This document shows positions 50,677 through 59,479 of a stretch of DNA of 64,000 nt, one piece after another. The position numbers were made by a program, and so were the translations under genes. The stretch is from Paenibacillus prosopidis. Its GTDB lineage: Bacteria > Bacillota > Bacilli > Paenibacillales > Paenibacillaceae. The DNA lies in contig NZ_QPJD01000004.1 in the NCBI RefSeq assembly GCF_003337375.1, positions 308,530-372,529 of the forward strand. Reading direction: 5' to 3'. The notes under the pieces are model-generated. The model was given only the letters and a program-made list of their open reading frames with translations. It searched no databases and had not been told where the DNA came from. How positions within the stretch are numbered: position 1 is the stretch's first letter; each line of letters begins with the position of its first letter.

Positions 50677-52377
50677 ATGCGTAAAACAAAAGCTTTTCTG
50701 TCGTTGATGCTCACTATTGCTTTGTTGTTTACAGCGTTTTCGTTTTCGTTCCCGGCCTCGACCTCTGCCGCAACTTCCATGCAGACGTATGTGAGCACGA
50801 TGCAGCCCGGATGGAATCTGGGCAATACTTTGGATGCATTTAATCCGGATGATCCGACAGGAGGCGGCGAGACGTCTTGGGGCAACCCGGTTGTCACCCA
50901 AGCCTTTATCCAGCAGATTGCGGCACAAGGCTTCAAAAGCATCCGCATTCCGATAACATGGAATTATCGGATAGGCGACGCTCCGAACTATGCGATCGAT
51001 CCGGCATTCATGGACCGGGTTCAGCAGGTTGTCGACTGGTCGCTGCAGGAGGGACTGTATGTCATGATCAACGTTCACCACGACGCTTGGATGTGGGTTA
51101 GCTCGATGCCGACGGATCATAACGCCGTAATGGCCCGATATAACGCGGTATGGACGCAAATCGCCGACCGCTTCAAGAATCATTCCGACAAACTGATGTT
51201 CGAAAGCATCAACGAACCGGAATTTTCAAACGTTGATATAACGACGCAGCTCGCATTGCTTAATGAGCTCAATACATCCTTCGTGCATCTTGTAAGAGCG
51301 TCGGGAGGCGGAAATGCCGTTCGTCCGCTTGTGCTGCCGACGTTATACTGCAATCACGAGCAAGTGCGTGTGGATTCGCTTGCAAGCACTCTTGTCGCGC
51401 TGAACGATCCGAATTTGATTGTCACCGTTCATTATTACGGCTTGTGGCATTTCGCTGTAAACATCGCAGGCTACACTACGTTTAATGCCGATGCGAAAAA
51501 TGATATCGATACAATGGTTAACAATGTCTATAATACGTTCGTATCGAAGGGTATTCCCGTTGTCATAGGCGAATTAGGAATACTCGGTCACGATAAGAAC
51601 AGGGAAACCGTCGAGCGCGGAGAGATGCTCAAATTTTTCGAATACCTTCTCTACAGTACTCAAGCGAAGAACATTACGACGATGTGGTGGGATAACGGCT
51701 CGTACTTTAACCGTACTACATATCAGTGGAGTGATCCGGATCTTTACAATATATTCAAACAAAGCTTGACAGGCCGTTCATCCACCACGGATACCGATCT
51801 GATCTTCCTCAAGGCCGGCACTGCGGTTCAAGACGCCGTGATCAACCTGAACTTGAACGGCAATACTTTCGTTTCTCTGTTGAACGGAACTGCCGCATTG
51901 AGCTACGGCACGGACTACACATTGAACGGCAATGTATTGACCATCAAAGCAAGCGCGCTCTCCAATTACGCTTCAGGCTCGTTCGGCGAGAAAACAGTAT
52001 TGTCGGTCCGTGTCAACTCGGGCCCCGATTGGAAAATCCATGTCCGTTATTCCAATACGCCGGTACTGTCAAAAGCATCAGGCAACTCCAGCGGCGGCTT
52101 GGTGATTCCGACAGCTTTCAACGGAGATGTGCTTGCCACGATGGAAGCGGTGTACACGAACGGCACTAACGCCGGTCCGCATAACTGGACCTCGTATAAG
52201 GAGTACGCCTACGCGTTCTTGCCAAACTATGCGAACAACACGATCATGATAACGCCGAAATTCTTCGCCGAAACAACAGGCGGAACGATCAACCTGACGT
52301 TCCACTTCTGGAGCGGCGCCATAGTCAAATATCAGCTTACGACTAAAGGTGGCCGCATTACCGGCACGCCTCAGTAA
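50677..52377 (+). CDS. Secreted GH5 (subfamily 4-like) endoglucanase with X2 and CBM46
   Basis: The 566-residue protein follows AAAGGAGGAAATTC. It has a signal peptide of about 32 residues, a GH5 barrel (about 35-365) with acid/base Glu180 (FESINEP) and nucleophile Glu299 (VVIGELG), an X2 Ig-like module (about 373-465) and a CBM46 (about 475-566; FHFWSGAIVKYQ). The opening MQPGWNLGNTLDAF is typical of GH5_4. The same GH5-Ig-CBM46 order occurs in a Bacillus enzyme active on xyloglucan and mixed-linkage glucan, so that is the likely substrate. A paralogue follows after 64 bases. Confidence 0.93.
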   Translation: MRKTKAFLSLMLTIALLFTAFSFSFPASTSAATSMQTYVSTMQPGWNLGNTLDAFNPDDPTGGGETSWGNPVVTQAFIQQIAAQGFKSIRIPITWNYRIGDAPNYAIDPAFMDRVQQVVDWSLQEGLYVMINVHHDAWMWVSSMPTDHNAVMARYNAVWTQIADRFKNHSDKLMFESINEPEFSNVDITTQLALLNELNTSFVHLVRASGGGNAVRPLVLPTLYCNHEQVRVDSLASTLVALNDPNLIVTVHYYGLWHFAVNIAGYTTFNADAKNDIDTMVNNVYNTFVSKGIPVVIGELGILGHDKNRETVERGEMLKFFEYLLYSTQAKNITTMWWDNGSYFNRTTYQWSDPDLYNIFKQSLTGRSSTTDTDLIFLKAGTAVQDAVINLNLNGNTFVSLLNGTAALSYGTDYTLNGNVLTIKASALSNYASGSFGEKTVLSVRVNSGPDWKIHVRYSNTPVLSKASGNSSGGLVIPTAFNGDVLATMEAVYTNGTNAGPHNWTSYKEYAYAFLPNYANNTIMITPKFFAETTGGTINLTFHFWSGAIVKYQLTTKGGRITGTPQ

Positions 52378-52441
52378 ATTCGCGGCAAGCAACCAAATGT
52401 ACAGAAGTAACCCTAAATTATAAAACCAAAGGAGAATTTCC

Positions 52442-54166
52442 ATGAGAGCAAAAAAATCGTATCTATCCGCCCTTTTGGTCGTTGTCCTGCTTATGGCGAT
52501 GTTTCCACCCGTCAGCTCGGCCGCTGCTTCCCCGAAAGAAAGCAAAATGCAGTCTTATGTCAGCGCGATGCAGCCTGGATGGAACCTGGGCAATACATTT
52601 GATTCATTTAATACGAATGAACCAAATAATGGTGACGAGACGTCCTGGGGCAACCCGCTCGTAACCAAAGAATTCATTAAGGAAACTAGGAAGCAGGGCT
52701 TCAAAAGCATCCGTATTCCGATTACATGGAGCGGGCGGATGGGCGGCGCACCGGATTATACGATCAATCCGACCTGGATGGACCGGGTACAGGAAGTCGT
52801 CGACTGGTCGCTGCAAGAGGGCCTGTATGTCATGATCAACCTTCATCACGACTCCTGGATGTGGATCAACAAGGCGCCTGAGAATCACGACGAAGTATTG
52901 GCCAAATATAATGCGATATGGACGCAAGTCGCCGACCGCTTCAAGAATCATTCCGACAAACTGATGTTTGAGAGCATCAACGAACCGTTTTTTGATAACG
53001 TTGATGTGGCGACGCAGCACGCGTTTCTTGATGAGCTCAACACATCCTTCTTCCATATTGTAAGAGCGTCGGGAGGCAAAAATGACGTTCGTCCGCTTGT
53101 GCTGCCGACGTTATTTACGAATAACTCGCAAGAGCATGTAGATTCGCTTGCAAGCACGATTGCCGATCTGAACGATCCGAATTTGATCGCTACCATTCAT
53201 TTTTACGGCTTCTGGCCGTTCAGCGTAAACATTGCGGGCTTCCCGAAGCTTGAAGAATTAACGATTAACGATATCGATACAATGGCTAACAATGTATATA
53301 CTACGTTCGTATCGAAAGGAATTCCCGTTGTCATAGGCGAATTCGGACTGCTCGGCTGGGATGCTACCCCTTTCAAAACGCCGTTCAGCGAAGGTGTGCC
53401 CGAGCATGGCGAGATGCTGAAGTTTTTAGAGTATTTCACCTACAAATCCATAGAGAACAAGCTTACCCTTATGCTGTGGGACAACGGCGGGCGGTTTGAC
53501 CGCAGAATTCTTCAGTGGAACGATCCTGAGTTATACGATCTGATCATGGCTAGCTTGAAGAGCCGCTCAGCCACTGCCGAATCCGATCTAATCTTTGTCA
53601 GGAAAGACGCGCCGGCTCAGGACACCGTAATGCCCTTGAACTTAAACGGCAATGTTCTGACCAGCATTAAACTTGGAGACTACGAATTGATGGAAGGCAC
53701 GGACTATGCGTTGAACGGCGAAGACCTGACCCTCAAAGCAAATTTTCTCGCCAACTTGACCGAATCAGCCGAACTCGGCGAGGTTGCCGTATTAAAAGCC
53801 CAATTCAACAAGGGCGCCGATTGGACCTTCTATGTCATGTACAATGACACGCCAGTTCTGCAAAACGCGGAAGGCACCACAGCAAACTTTGCGATTCCGA
53901 CCGCCTTTGGCGGCGACCGTCTCGCTACGATGGAGGCCGTATACGCTGAAGGTGGCAACGCCGGTCCGCATAACTGGACTTCGTTCAAGGAGTTCGCCCG
54001 GACATTCAAACCATCTTATGCTGCAAATGAAATCACGCTTACACAGAGCTTCTTCAATCAAGTGAACGACGGAACGGTGATTCTGAAGTTCCACTTCTGG
54101 AGCGGCGCCATCATCGAGTACACGATTACGAAGAACGGCACGAGCATCTCGGGCATAGCATCGTAG
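52442..54166 (+). CDS. Secreted GH5 endoglucanase with X2 and CBM46, second copy
   Basis: The 574-residue protein has a signal peptide (about 1-27), a GH5 barrel with Glu181 (FESINEP) and Glu300 (VVIGEFG), X2 (about 382-475) and CBM46 (about 483-574). It has a slightly longer loop after the nucleophile (ATPFKTPFSEGVPEHGE). AAAGGAGAATTTCC precedes the ATG. It is in operon with the gene at 50677 and is clearly the parent or sister of the pseudogene at 14878-16330, including the shared terminator hairpin. The duplicate probably differs in substrate fine structure. Confidence 0.93.
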   Translation: MRAKKSYLSALLVVVLLMAMFPPVSSAAASPKESKMQSYVSAMQPGWNLGNTFDSFNTNEPNNGDETSWGNPLVTKEFIKETRKQGFKSIRIPITWSGRMGGAPDYTINPTWMDRVQEVVDWSLQEGLYVMINLHHDSWMWINKAPENHDEVLAKYNAIWTQVADRFKNHSDKLMFESINEPFFDNVDVATQHAFLDELNTSFFHIVRASGGKNDVRPLVLPTLFTNNSQEHVDSLASTIADLNDPNLIATIHFYGFWPFSVNIAGFPKLEELTINDIDTMANNVYTTFVSKGIPVVIGEFGLLGWDATPFKTPFSEGVPEHGEMLKFLEYFTYKSIENKLTLMLWDNGGRFDRRILQWNDPELYDLIMASLKSRSATAESDLIFVRKDAPAQDTVMPLNLNGNVLTSIKLGDYELMEGTDYALNGEDLTLKANFLANLTESAELGEVAVLKAQFNKGADWTFYVMYNDTPVLQNAEGTTANFAIPTAFGGDRLATMEAVYAEGGNAGPHNWTSFKEFARTFKPSYAANEITLTQSFFNQVNDGTVILKFHFWSGAIIEYTITKNGTSISGIAS

Positions 54167-54184
54167 AACTGAAATCGTTTCGGT

Positions 54185-54231
54185 AAAAAAGGAGTCCTGC
54201 CTTGCGCCCGTGCGTACGGCAGGACTCCTTT
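54185..54231 (+). terminator. Terminator after GH5 pair
   Basis: AAAGGAGTCCTGCC pairs with GGCAGGACTCCTTT around a GC-rich loop, with A and T flanks. A near-identical hairpin follows the GH5 pseudogene at 14812-14857. Confidence 0.85.
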
Positions 54232-54243
54232 CTCGCTTCAAAC

Positions 54244-54357
54244 GATTCTGCCGCCTATTGGATATGGGACGGCGTTCACCCGACAGCTGTCGGCCATGAA
54301 CTCATTGCCCGCGAATGGCTGTCCATCGTCCAGAACAGCCCTTTGGCTATTCGGTGA
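54244..54357 (+). pseudogene. Last 37 codons of an SGNH esterase
   Basis: The frame reads DSAAYWIWDGVHPTAVGHE and ends VQNSPLAIR before TGA. It matches the C-terminus of the SGNH hydrolase at 18244 almost residue for residue. There is no start and no upstream domain. It is a recombination scar linking this region to the 18-kb region. Confidence 0.85.
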
Positions 54358-54472
54358 AATCGGGTCAGCCGTTCAAGATAATAGATAATATTATACTAGA
54401 GGAAGTTAGGATTTTACATTCAATAGTTTGCTAGAATAAGGCTGTATCCAAGTAATAGGAGGCCAGTTATGC

Positions 54473-55969
54473 ATGGTTAAAGCGCAAATCGCCAAGGGTT
54501 CTTACGAACCCACATTTGAATCGCTCAGGAAATTCGAGTGTCCGGATTGGTTCCGTGACGCGAAGCTAGGAATATGGTCGCACTGGGGCGCACAATCGGT
54601 GCCGATGTATGGAGACTGGTACGCCCGGAACATGTATTACGAAGGTTCCGAGCAATACCTGTACCATATTCGCCATTACGGACATCCGTCGAAATTCGGC
54701 TACAAAGATATCGTTCAGCTGTGGAAAGCGGAAAATTTCGATCCGGAATCGCTTATGGATTTGTACGTAGCTGCCGGCGCCAAGTATTTCGTTGCACAGG
54801 CGATGCACCACGACAACTTCTTCAACTACGATTCGAAAATCCACCGCTGGAATTCGGTCAACATGGGACCGAAGAAAGATATAGTAGCACTCTGGAAAGC
54901 CGCCGCTTCCCGCCGGGGACTGCCTTTCGGTTTGACCGAGCATCTGGGAGCGACGTTCAGCTGGTATAAATTCAATAAGGGCCAAGATAAGGAAGGCCTT
55001 TATGCGGGCGTCCCGTATGATGGTAACGACCCTGAATACGAGGATTTATATTTACCGAACCGCGAGCATTATGATCCGGACAATCTGCTGTCCGAACCGA
55101 AACCATGGTATACAACCAATCCTTGGTGGCATCAGCGCTGGCTTGACGTGATCAAGGAAGTCATCGATCTGTACCAGCCGGATCTGCTGTACTCCGACGG
55201 CGGTCTGCCGTTCGCCAGCGCATGGGATAATAGAGACGCTTCCTTGGACGACCCATTGTTCACAGCCGGACTGCAAGCAGTCGCGCACCTGTATAATACC
55301 AGCGCAGCGGCTAACGGCGGGGTGAATCGCGCCATTTTTAATCAGAAAGACCGCAGGCAGGACGTTTACCGCATCGGGATCCTCGACATTGAGCGCAGCC
55401 AGTCTCCTGACATCAGGCTTGACCCGTGGCAGACCGATACTTGTGTCGGTGATTGGTTCTACCATGTGAAGAACGAATACAAGAAACCGGGGCACGTCAT
55501 CGAAATTCTGGTCGATATCATTGCCAAGAACGGCAACCTGCTCCTCAATATTCCGCAGAAGCCGGACGGTACAATTGATGACGAGTGCACGTATATCCTG
55601 CAAGAGATGGCCAAATGGATCAAGGTTTGCGGGGAAGGTGTTTACGGCACCAGGCCGTTCCGCGTATCGGGCGAAGGCCGTTCCCGCGTCGTCATTGACC
55701 ATTTTACGGAGGACAGGGTAGATTGGAACGCAGGCGACTTCCGTTTCACACAAAAAGGAAATACGCTGTACGCTTTCCAAATGCGGTGGCCTGAAGATCA
55801 TCGCGCCGTCATTCGTACGTTGACTCCAGCAGACCAAGTGAAGTCCGTCCGGTTGCTTGGAGCGGGTGAAGTTCCATTCGAACAGTCGTACGGCGCTCTG
55901 ATCGTTTCGCTGCCGGACAGACTTCCCACGCCGTACGTCAACTGCCTAGCGATTGAACTAAATTCTTAA
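54473..55969 (+). CDS. GH29 alpha-L-fucosidase
   Basis: The 498-residue protein starts at an ATG ten bases after AGGAGG. Its N-terminal barrel carries the GH29 blocks WFRDAKLGIWSHWGAQSVP, YFVAQAMHHDNFFNYDSKIH and the nucleophile Asp242 in LLYSDGGLPF. A C-terminal beta-sandwich of about 110 residues follows. There is no signal peptide. It retains configuration and releases alpha-linked L-fucose; relative to the GH95 enzyme it may take a different linkage. It has its own upstream region (54358-54472). No AraC or transporter gene is cotranscribed. Confidence 0.93.
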   Translation: MVKAQIAKGSYEPTFESLRKFECPDWFRDAKLGIWSHWGAQSVPMYGDWYARNMYYEGSEQYLYHIRHYGHPSKFGYKDIVQLWKAENFDPESLMDLYVAAGAKYFVAQAMHHDNFFNYDSKIHRWNSVNMGPKKDIVALWKAAASRRGLPFGLTEHLGATFSWYKFNKGQDKEGLYAGVPYDGNDPEYEDLYLPNREHYDPDNLLSEPKPWYTTNPWWHQRWLDVIKEVIDLYQPDLLYSDGGLPFASAWDNRDASLDDPLFTAGLQAVAHLYNTSAAANGGVNRAIFNQKDRRQDVYRIGILDIERSQSPDIRLDPWQTDTCVGDWFYHVKNEYKKPGHVIEILVDIIAKNGNLLLNIPQKPDGTIDDECTYILQEMAKWIKVCGEGVYGTRPFRVSGEGRSRVVIDHFTEDRVDWNAGDFRFTQKGNTLYAFQMRWPEDHRAVIRTLTPADQVKSVRLLGAGEVPFEQSYGALIVSLPDRLPTPYVNCLAIELNS

Positions 55970-55992
55970 TCCTAAGCTTAAATTGGGTAGGA

Positions 55993-56015
55993 GGCTGTCC
56001 ATTATTTGGACAGCC
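55993..56015 (+). terminator. Hairpin after GH29 gene
   Basis: GGCTGTCC pairs with GGACAGCC around a 7-base loop 24 bases after the stop; no clear T-run. Confidence 0.5.
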
Positions 56016-56026
56016 AACCTCCCACA

Positions 56027-56275
56027 CTACCGTAATCCTAATCCTTTCATTGTGGTGTTGTTGAGGGATTTTGCGAGGATAGGGCTATTGGACGTTCGCC
56101 AGTAGCTCTTTCTTGTGTTAGCGTATTCCCATCTGTTCATGGATTCCAAGTGATTTCAGTCTATCGAATCTTGTTCTCACCCGTTTCCACTGTTTCCAGT
56201 AGATCATCCTAATTCGTCTTCTCATCCATTCATCCGTAGCTTGGAGCAGGGCAAGATGCCCGGCAGTGTAATTTT
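56027..56275 (-). pseudogene. Group II intron reverse transcriptase/maturase, C-terminal remnant
   Basis: Minus-strand frames read LLQATDEWMRRRIRMIYWKQ then WKRVRTRFDRLKSLGI, and after a frameshift EYANTRKSYWRTSNSPIL. These are the well-known end of LtrA-type intron-encoded proteins (WxRRRxRM..WKQWK and YANTRKxYWRxSxSPIL). The reverse-transcriptase and maturase domains and the intron RNA are absent. It shows that a retroelement once inserted beside the AraC gene. Confidence 0.8.
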
Positions 56276-56277
56276 TT

Positions 56278-57129
56278 TTAACGATGATTTAACGGAGGAG
56301 CCGGATGATGGGCCAATCGATACGCAATCGGAGACAAGCCTGTCGATGATTTGAATAATTTGGATAGGTAGGATATGTCGGGAATGCCAACATTGGCGCC
56401 AATTTCTGCTAGCAGGAGGTTCGTGGAGGTCAATAGCCACTTCACTTCCTCTATCCTTTTTCTATTCACGTATTGGATCGGAGATGTTCCGAAATGCCTT
56501 TTAAACACACGGATAAAATAATTGGGATGCAGGTGGGCGCGTTCCGCCAGTTCGTCAATCGTTAAGTTTCGATAGTAGTTAAGGTGGATGTATTCGATGA
56601 CTGCTTGAAGCGGCTTGGACACTGCAGCAGGTTCGACGCCGGCCACATCTGTCGCCGCATGCTCAACATAATATGCGATCAGCTTCATCATGGCGGCTTT
56701 TACCAACAAGGGAGCGGTCAGGGACGTACCGGATTGACAGGAAAGCAGCTCCCGGAACAAACGTTTCGGTTCGCCTTCGAGTCCCGATTCGAGAAATACG
56801 GGTACTTTCAGCAGATTGAATAGGTTGTTTTCCCCGACCTTAGCCGTAAAGTGACACCAATATTTCGTAAACCGCGGGCCGTCCGTATAAGAGTACGATT
56901 GCTTCACTCCTTGCGGCATCAGGAACAACTGACCCGGTTTGGGGGCATATTCCTTATCGCCGATTTTGAGCCAACCTTCGCCATCACAAATCAAATAAAA
57001 TTTGTTATAGTCCGGCGTGTAATCGAGATCCCGCCAGTCAGGCCATACCTGCTTATGTCCCATTTCGGTTACTTGAACCTGAAGGTTATCGAGATATAGC
57101 CAAATCAATTGTTGTTGGGCATTGTCCAT
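56278..57129 (-). CDS. AraC-family regulator with cupin domain
   Basis: The 283-residue protein has a cupin sensor (about 25-110; CDGEGWLKIGDKEYAPKPGQ, LFLMPQGVKQSYSY) and an AraC domain (about 180-275; LAERAHLHPNYFIRVFKRHF, VGIPDISYLSKLFKSSTGLS). The last residues (HHPAPPLNHR) abut an intron remnant and may be altered. The gene converges on the GH29 fucosidase and is the nearest regulator to it. GGTGAT precedes the ATG. Confidence 0.88.
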   Translation of the reverse strand: MDNAQQQLIWLYLDNLQVQVTEMGHKQVWPDWRDLDYTPDYNKFYLICDGEGWLKIGDKEYAPKPGQLFLMPQGVKQSYSYTDGPRFTKYWCHFTAKVGENNLFNLLKVPVFLESGLEGEPKRLFRELLSCQSGTSLTAPLLVKAAMMKLIAYYVEHAATDVAGVEPAAVSKPLQAVIEYIHLNYYRNLTIDELAERAHLHPNYFIRVFKRHFGTSPIQYVNRKRIEEVKWLLTSTNLLLAEIGANVGIPDISYLSKLFKSSTGLSPIAYRLAHHPAPPLNHR

Positions 57130-57446
57130 AGATAATCACCGTATTAGTATTGTTTGATCCTATTATACATGAGAAAGCTAGGTTTCTATATACACAACCG
57201 TCACGAACACAAATACCAAGCTTCTTTGTGGTATCTATTTTTCGGACCTACGGTAACTTTCCTAGGCCACTATGGTGCATTGGCATGCAACGGATTCGTC
57301 GAGTCAAGCTCGTCAGGAATTATACAAATAATTATCCGACATCCACTGCCATGCCTCTTAAAACGTTTTAGAACAGTTTCCTCCGTTCTTGAGAGACGAA
57401 GCAAAGCTGCCGATTGTTTGATGCGATAATCCAAGTCCAGGAGAAG
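57130..57446. other. No recognisable gene
   Basis: This stretch holds the promoter region of the AraC gene. Short frames on both strands (for example a plus frame with LWYLFFGPTVTFLGHYGA and a minus frame with LRLSRTEETVLKRFKRHG) match nothing I know and lack good ribosome sites. Confidence 0.5.
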
Positions 57447-57488
57447 AAAAAAAGGTACCGGGGCAAGGAAGCGGCCCGGCACCTTTTT
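57447..57488. terminator. Terminator after membrane-anchored GH5 gene
   Basis: AAAAAAGGTACCGGG and CCCGGCACCTTTTT form a stem with A- and T-runs on either side; it serves the minus-strand operon ending at 57590. Confidence 0.85.
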
Positions 57489-57589
57489 GTTATCCATGAT
57501 AAATTAGCTCTTCACGGTATCTGGTGCCGTGCGGGGGATCCAGGCAAAACTGTTCTCGCACTTCGTCCGTATAGAATAGCCCCATACCC

Positions 57590-59479
57590 CTAGCCTTTTC
57601 TATACTTCTTGTAAAATATGCCGCCTGCAATAAAAAGCAATGCAATGCCCGCTGCCCAGTAGTAAATCTGCCTATTCGTCTTATCCTGCAGCGCCTTTTC
57701 ACCATCCGAAACTGACGTCTCCCCGGCCTGAGCTGAACCGTCAGTCCCCTCCGTTTGCTCCTTGGCATCAGCCTTATTCGACGGATCAGTGCCAATCACC
57801 TTGCTTCCGCTCACTGACAACCTGTAGTCGAGCACGGCTCCACTCCAAAAATGCAGCTTCAGCAGCACCTCTCCGTCATTCACTTCGTTAAAGAATTCGC
57901 TGGTCAGATCCACCAAATTCAATTTGTAATCGGGCTCGAAAGAATGGCCGTATTCCTTAAAGGACGTCCAACTGGCGGGACCGGCATTGCCCCCTTCCTC
58001 GTAGACGGCCTCCATCGTTGCCAGCCTGTCACCGTTATAGTTAATTGGAATGATGAACATGGATCTCGTCCCTATTGCTTTTCGGACAGTTGGATGATCG
58101 TAGCGGATGACGTGAAGCTTCCAGTCGGCGCCGGCCGAGAAGGTGCATGTTAGCGTCACGCTCTCGCCGAGGGCTTCCGGCACATGGCCGCGGAGAAAAT
58201 CCGCCTTAAGCGTCAGCTGGTCTCCGCTGATCATGTAGTCAGCGCCGGCCGCAAGCAGCCGATCTTCAACTTTTATTCCAGTCAAGGTGTTTCCGTTTAA
58301 ATTCAGCTTTACCAGCACATCCTCCGCCTCTTCGCCAGGAAGCAGATAGATCGAGTCGGAAGCCGCATTCGATGACCGGCCGTTCAAGCTTGCCATCATG
58401 ACTTCATAGAACGCGGGATTGTTCCATGTATACGAGCGACGGTCAAAGTGCTGGCCGTTGTCCCAAAGCATATGCGTTATTCGCTTCTCGCGAGCATAAT
58501 AGGTGAAGAATTCCAAAAACTTCAGGATTTCGCCATGCTGGATCGTCTCTATTTTCTTGTCGAAGCCCAGAAGACCGAACTCGCCGACAATGACAGGAAT
58601 TCCCCGCGCGACAAAGGTGTCATAAGCTCGGTCAAAGGCTTGGACGATGTCCTCTCTCGCGGTTTCGTCGAATGTGGTAACCCCTCCAAGATTTACACTG
58701 AATGGATAATAACCGTAATAATGAATCGTAGCGATCAGATTCGGATCATCCAACCTTTCAATTGTCTTGTAAAGCTCCCGCATGCGAGCTTCTGACGGGC
58801 TTGCCGTTACTGTCGGGAGTACAAGCGGACGTGTTGCATTAAACCCGCCGCTGCTCCGAACGATTTGGTGAAAGACAGTGTTTAACTCGTCCAGCATCTC
58901 GAAATAGACCGGCTCATCCTTGTTCCAATCGTCCGAGAAGCGCGGCTCATTAATGCTCTCAAACATAAGCTTGCTCGGATAATCTTTAAAAAGGAGCGCA
59001 ATCTGGCGCCACACGGCCTTGTACTTCTCCATCACCGCCTCGCGCTCGTTCTCCATGTTCAGCAACCAGTGCGAATCATGGTGAAGGTTAATCATGACGT
59101 AAAGTCCCGCGTCCAGCGACCACTCGACAACCTCCCGAATTCGATCAGTAAAATCTTCTTGAATGATATATTCCGGATCACTGCCTAACCGGTGATTCCA
59201 TGTAATCGGAATCCGTATGCTTCGGTAGCCTTGATTCCTGATCGCTTGAATGAACTCTTCTGTCACAAAGGGGTTGCCCCACGACGTTTCTCCTCCGCCC
59301 GCATCGAATGTATTGCCCAGATTCCAGCCTGGCTGCATGTCCTCGACGTACTGCTGCAGACTTCCCTCAATCGGTTCTGCATGGATGCGGACATCTGTGT
59401 TAAAATTCCCGAATACCAAGACCATAATCATAAGTATGCAGATGTACTTACCTTGTGTAATTCTTGCCGAGCCTACCAT
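57590..59479 (-). CDS. GH5 endoglucanase with X2, CBM46 and C-terminal membrane anchor
   Basis: The 629-residue protein has a signal peptide (about 1-34), a GH5 barrel with Glu178 (FESINEP) and Glu300 (VIVGEFG), X2 (about 380-475) and CBM46 (about 480-570). Unlike its paralogues it adds a polar linker rich in Glu, Asp and Ser and then one hydrophobic helix (YWAAGIALLFIAGGIFY) ending KKYRKG. That places it on the outer cell surface, held by its C-terminus. The ATG overlaps the end of the upstream esterase gene by seven bases, so the two are translationally coupled. Confidence 0.92.
   Translation of the reverse strand: MVGSARITQGKYICILMIMVLVFGNFNTDVRIHAEPIEGSLQQYVEDMQPGWNLGNTFDAGGGETSWGNPFVTEEFIQAIRNQGYRSIRIPITWNHRLGSDPEYIIQEDFTDRIREVVEWSLDAGLYVMINLHHDSHWLLNMENEREAVMEKYKAVWRQIALLFKDYPSKLMFESINEPRFSDDWNKDEPVYFEMLDELNTVFHQIVRSSGGFNATRPLVLPTVTASPSEARMRELYKTIERLDDPNLIATIHYYGYYPFSVNLGGVTTFDETAREDIVQAFDRAYDTFVARGIPVIVGEFGLLGFDKKIETIQHGEILKFLEFFTYYAREKRITHMLWDNGQHFDRRSYTWNNPAFYEVMMASLNGRSSNAASDSIYLLPGEEAEDVLVKLNLNGNTLTGIKVEDRLLAAGADYMISGDQLTLKADFLRGHVPEALGESVTLTCTFSAGADWKLHVIRYDHPTVRKAIGTRSMFIIPINYNGDRLATMEAVYEEGGNAGPASWTSFKEYGHSFEPDYKLNLVDLTSEFFNEVNDGEVLLKLHFWSGAVLDYRLSVSGSKVIGTDPSNKADAKEQTEGTDGSAQAGETSVSDGEKALQDKTNRQIYYWAAGIALLFIAGGIFYKKYRKG

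Noticed and set aside
57154..57429. 91-codon plus-strand frame with a hydrophobic stretch
   Set aside because: There is no ribosome binding site, no recognised family, and it overlaps the promoter of the AraC gene.
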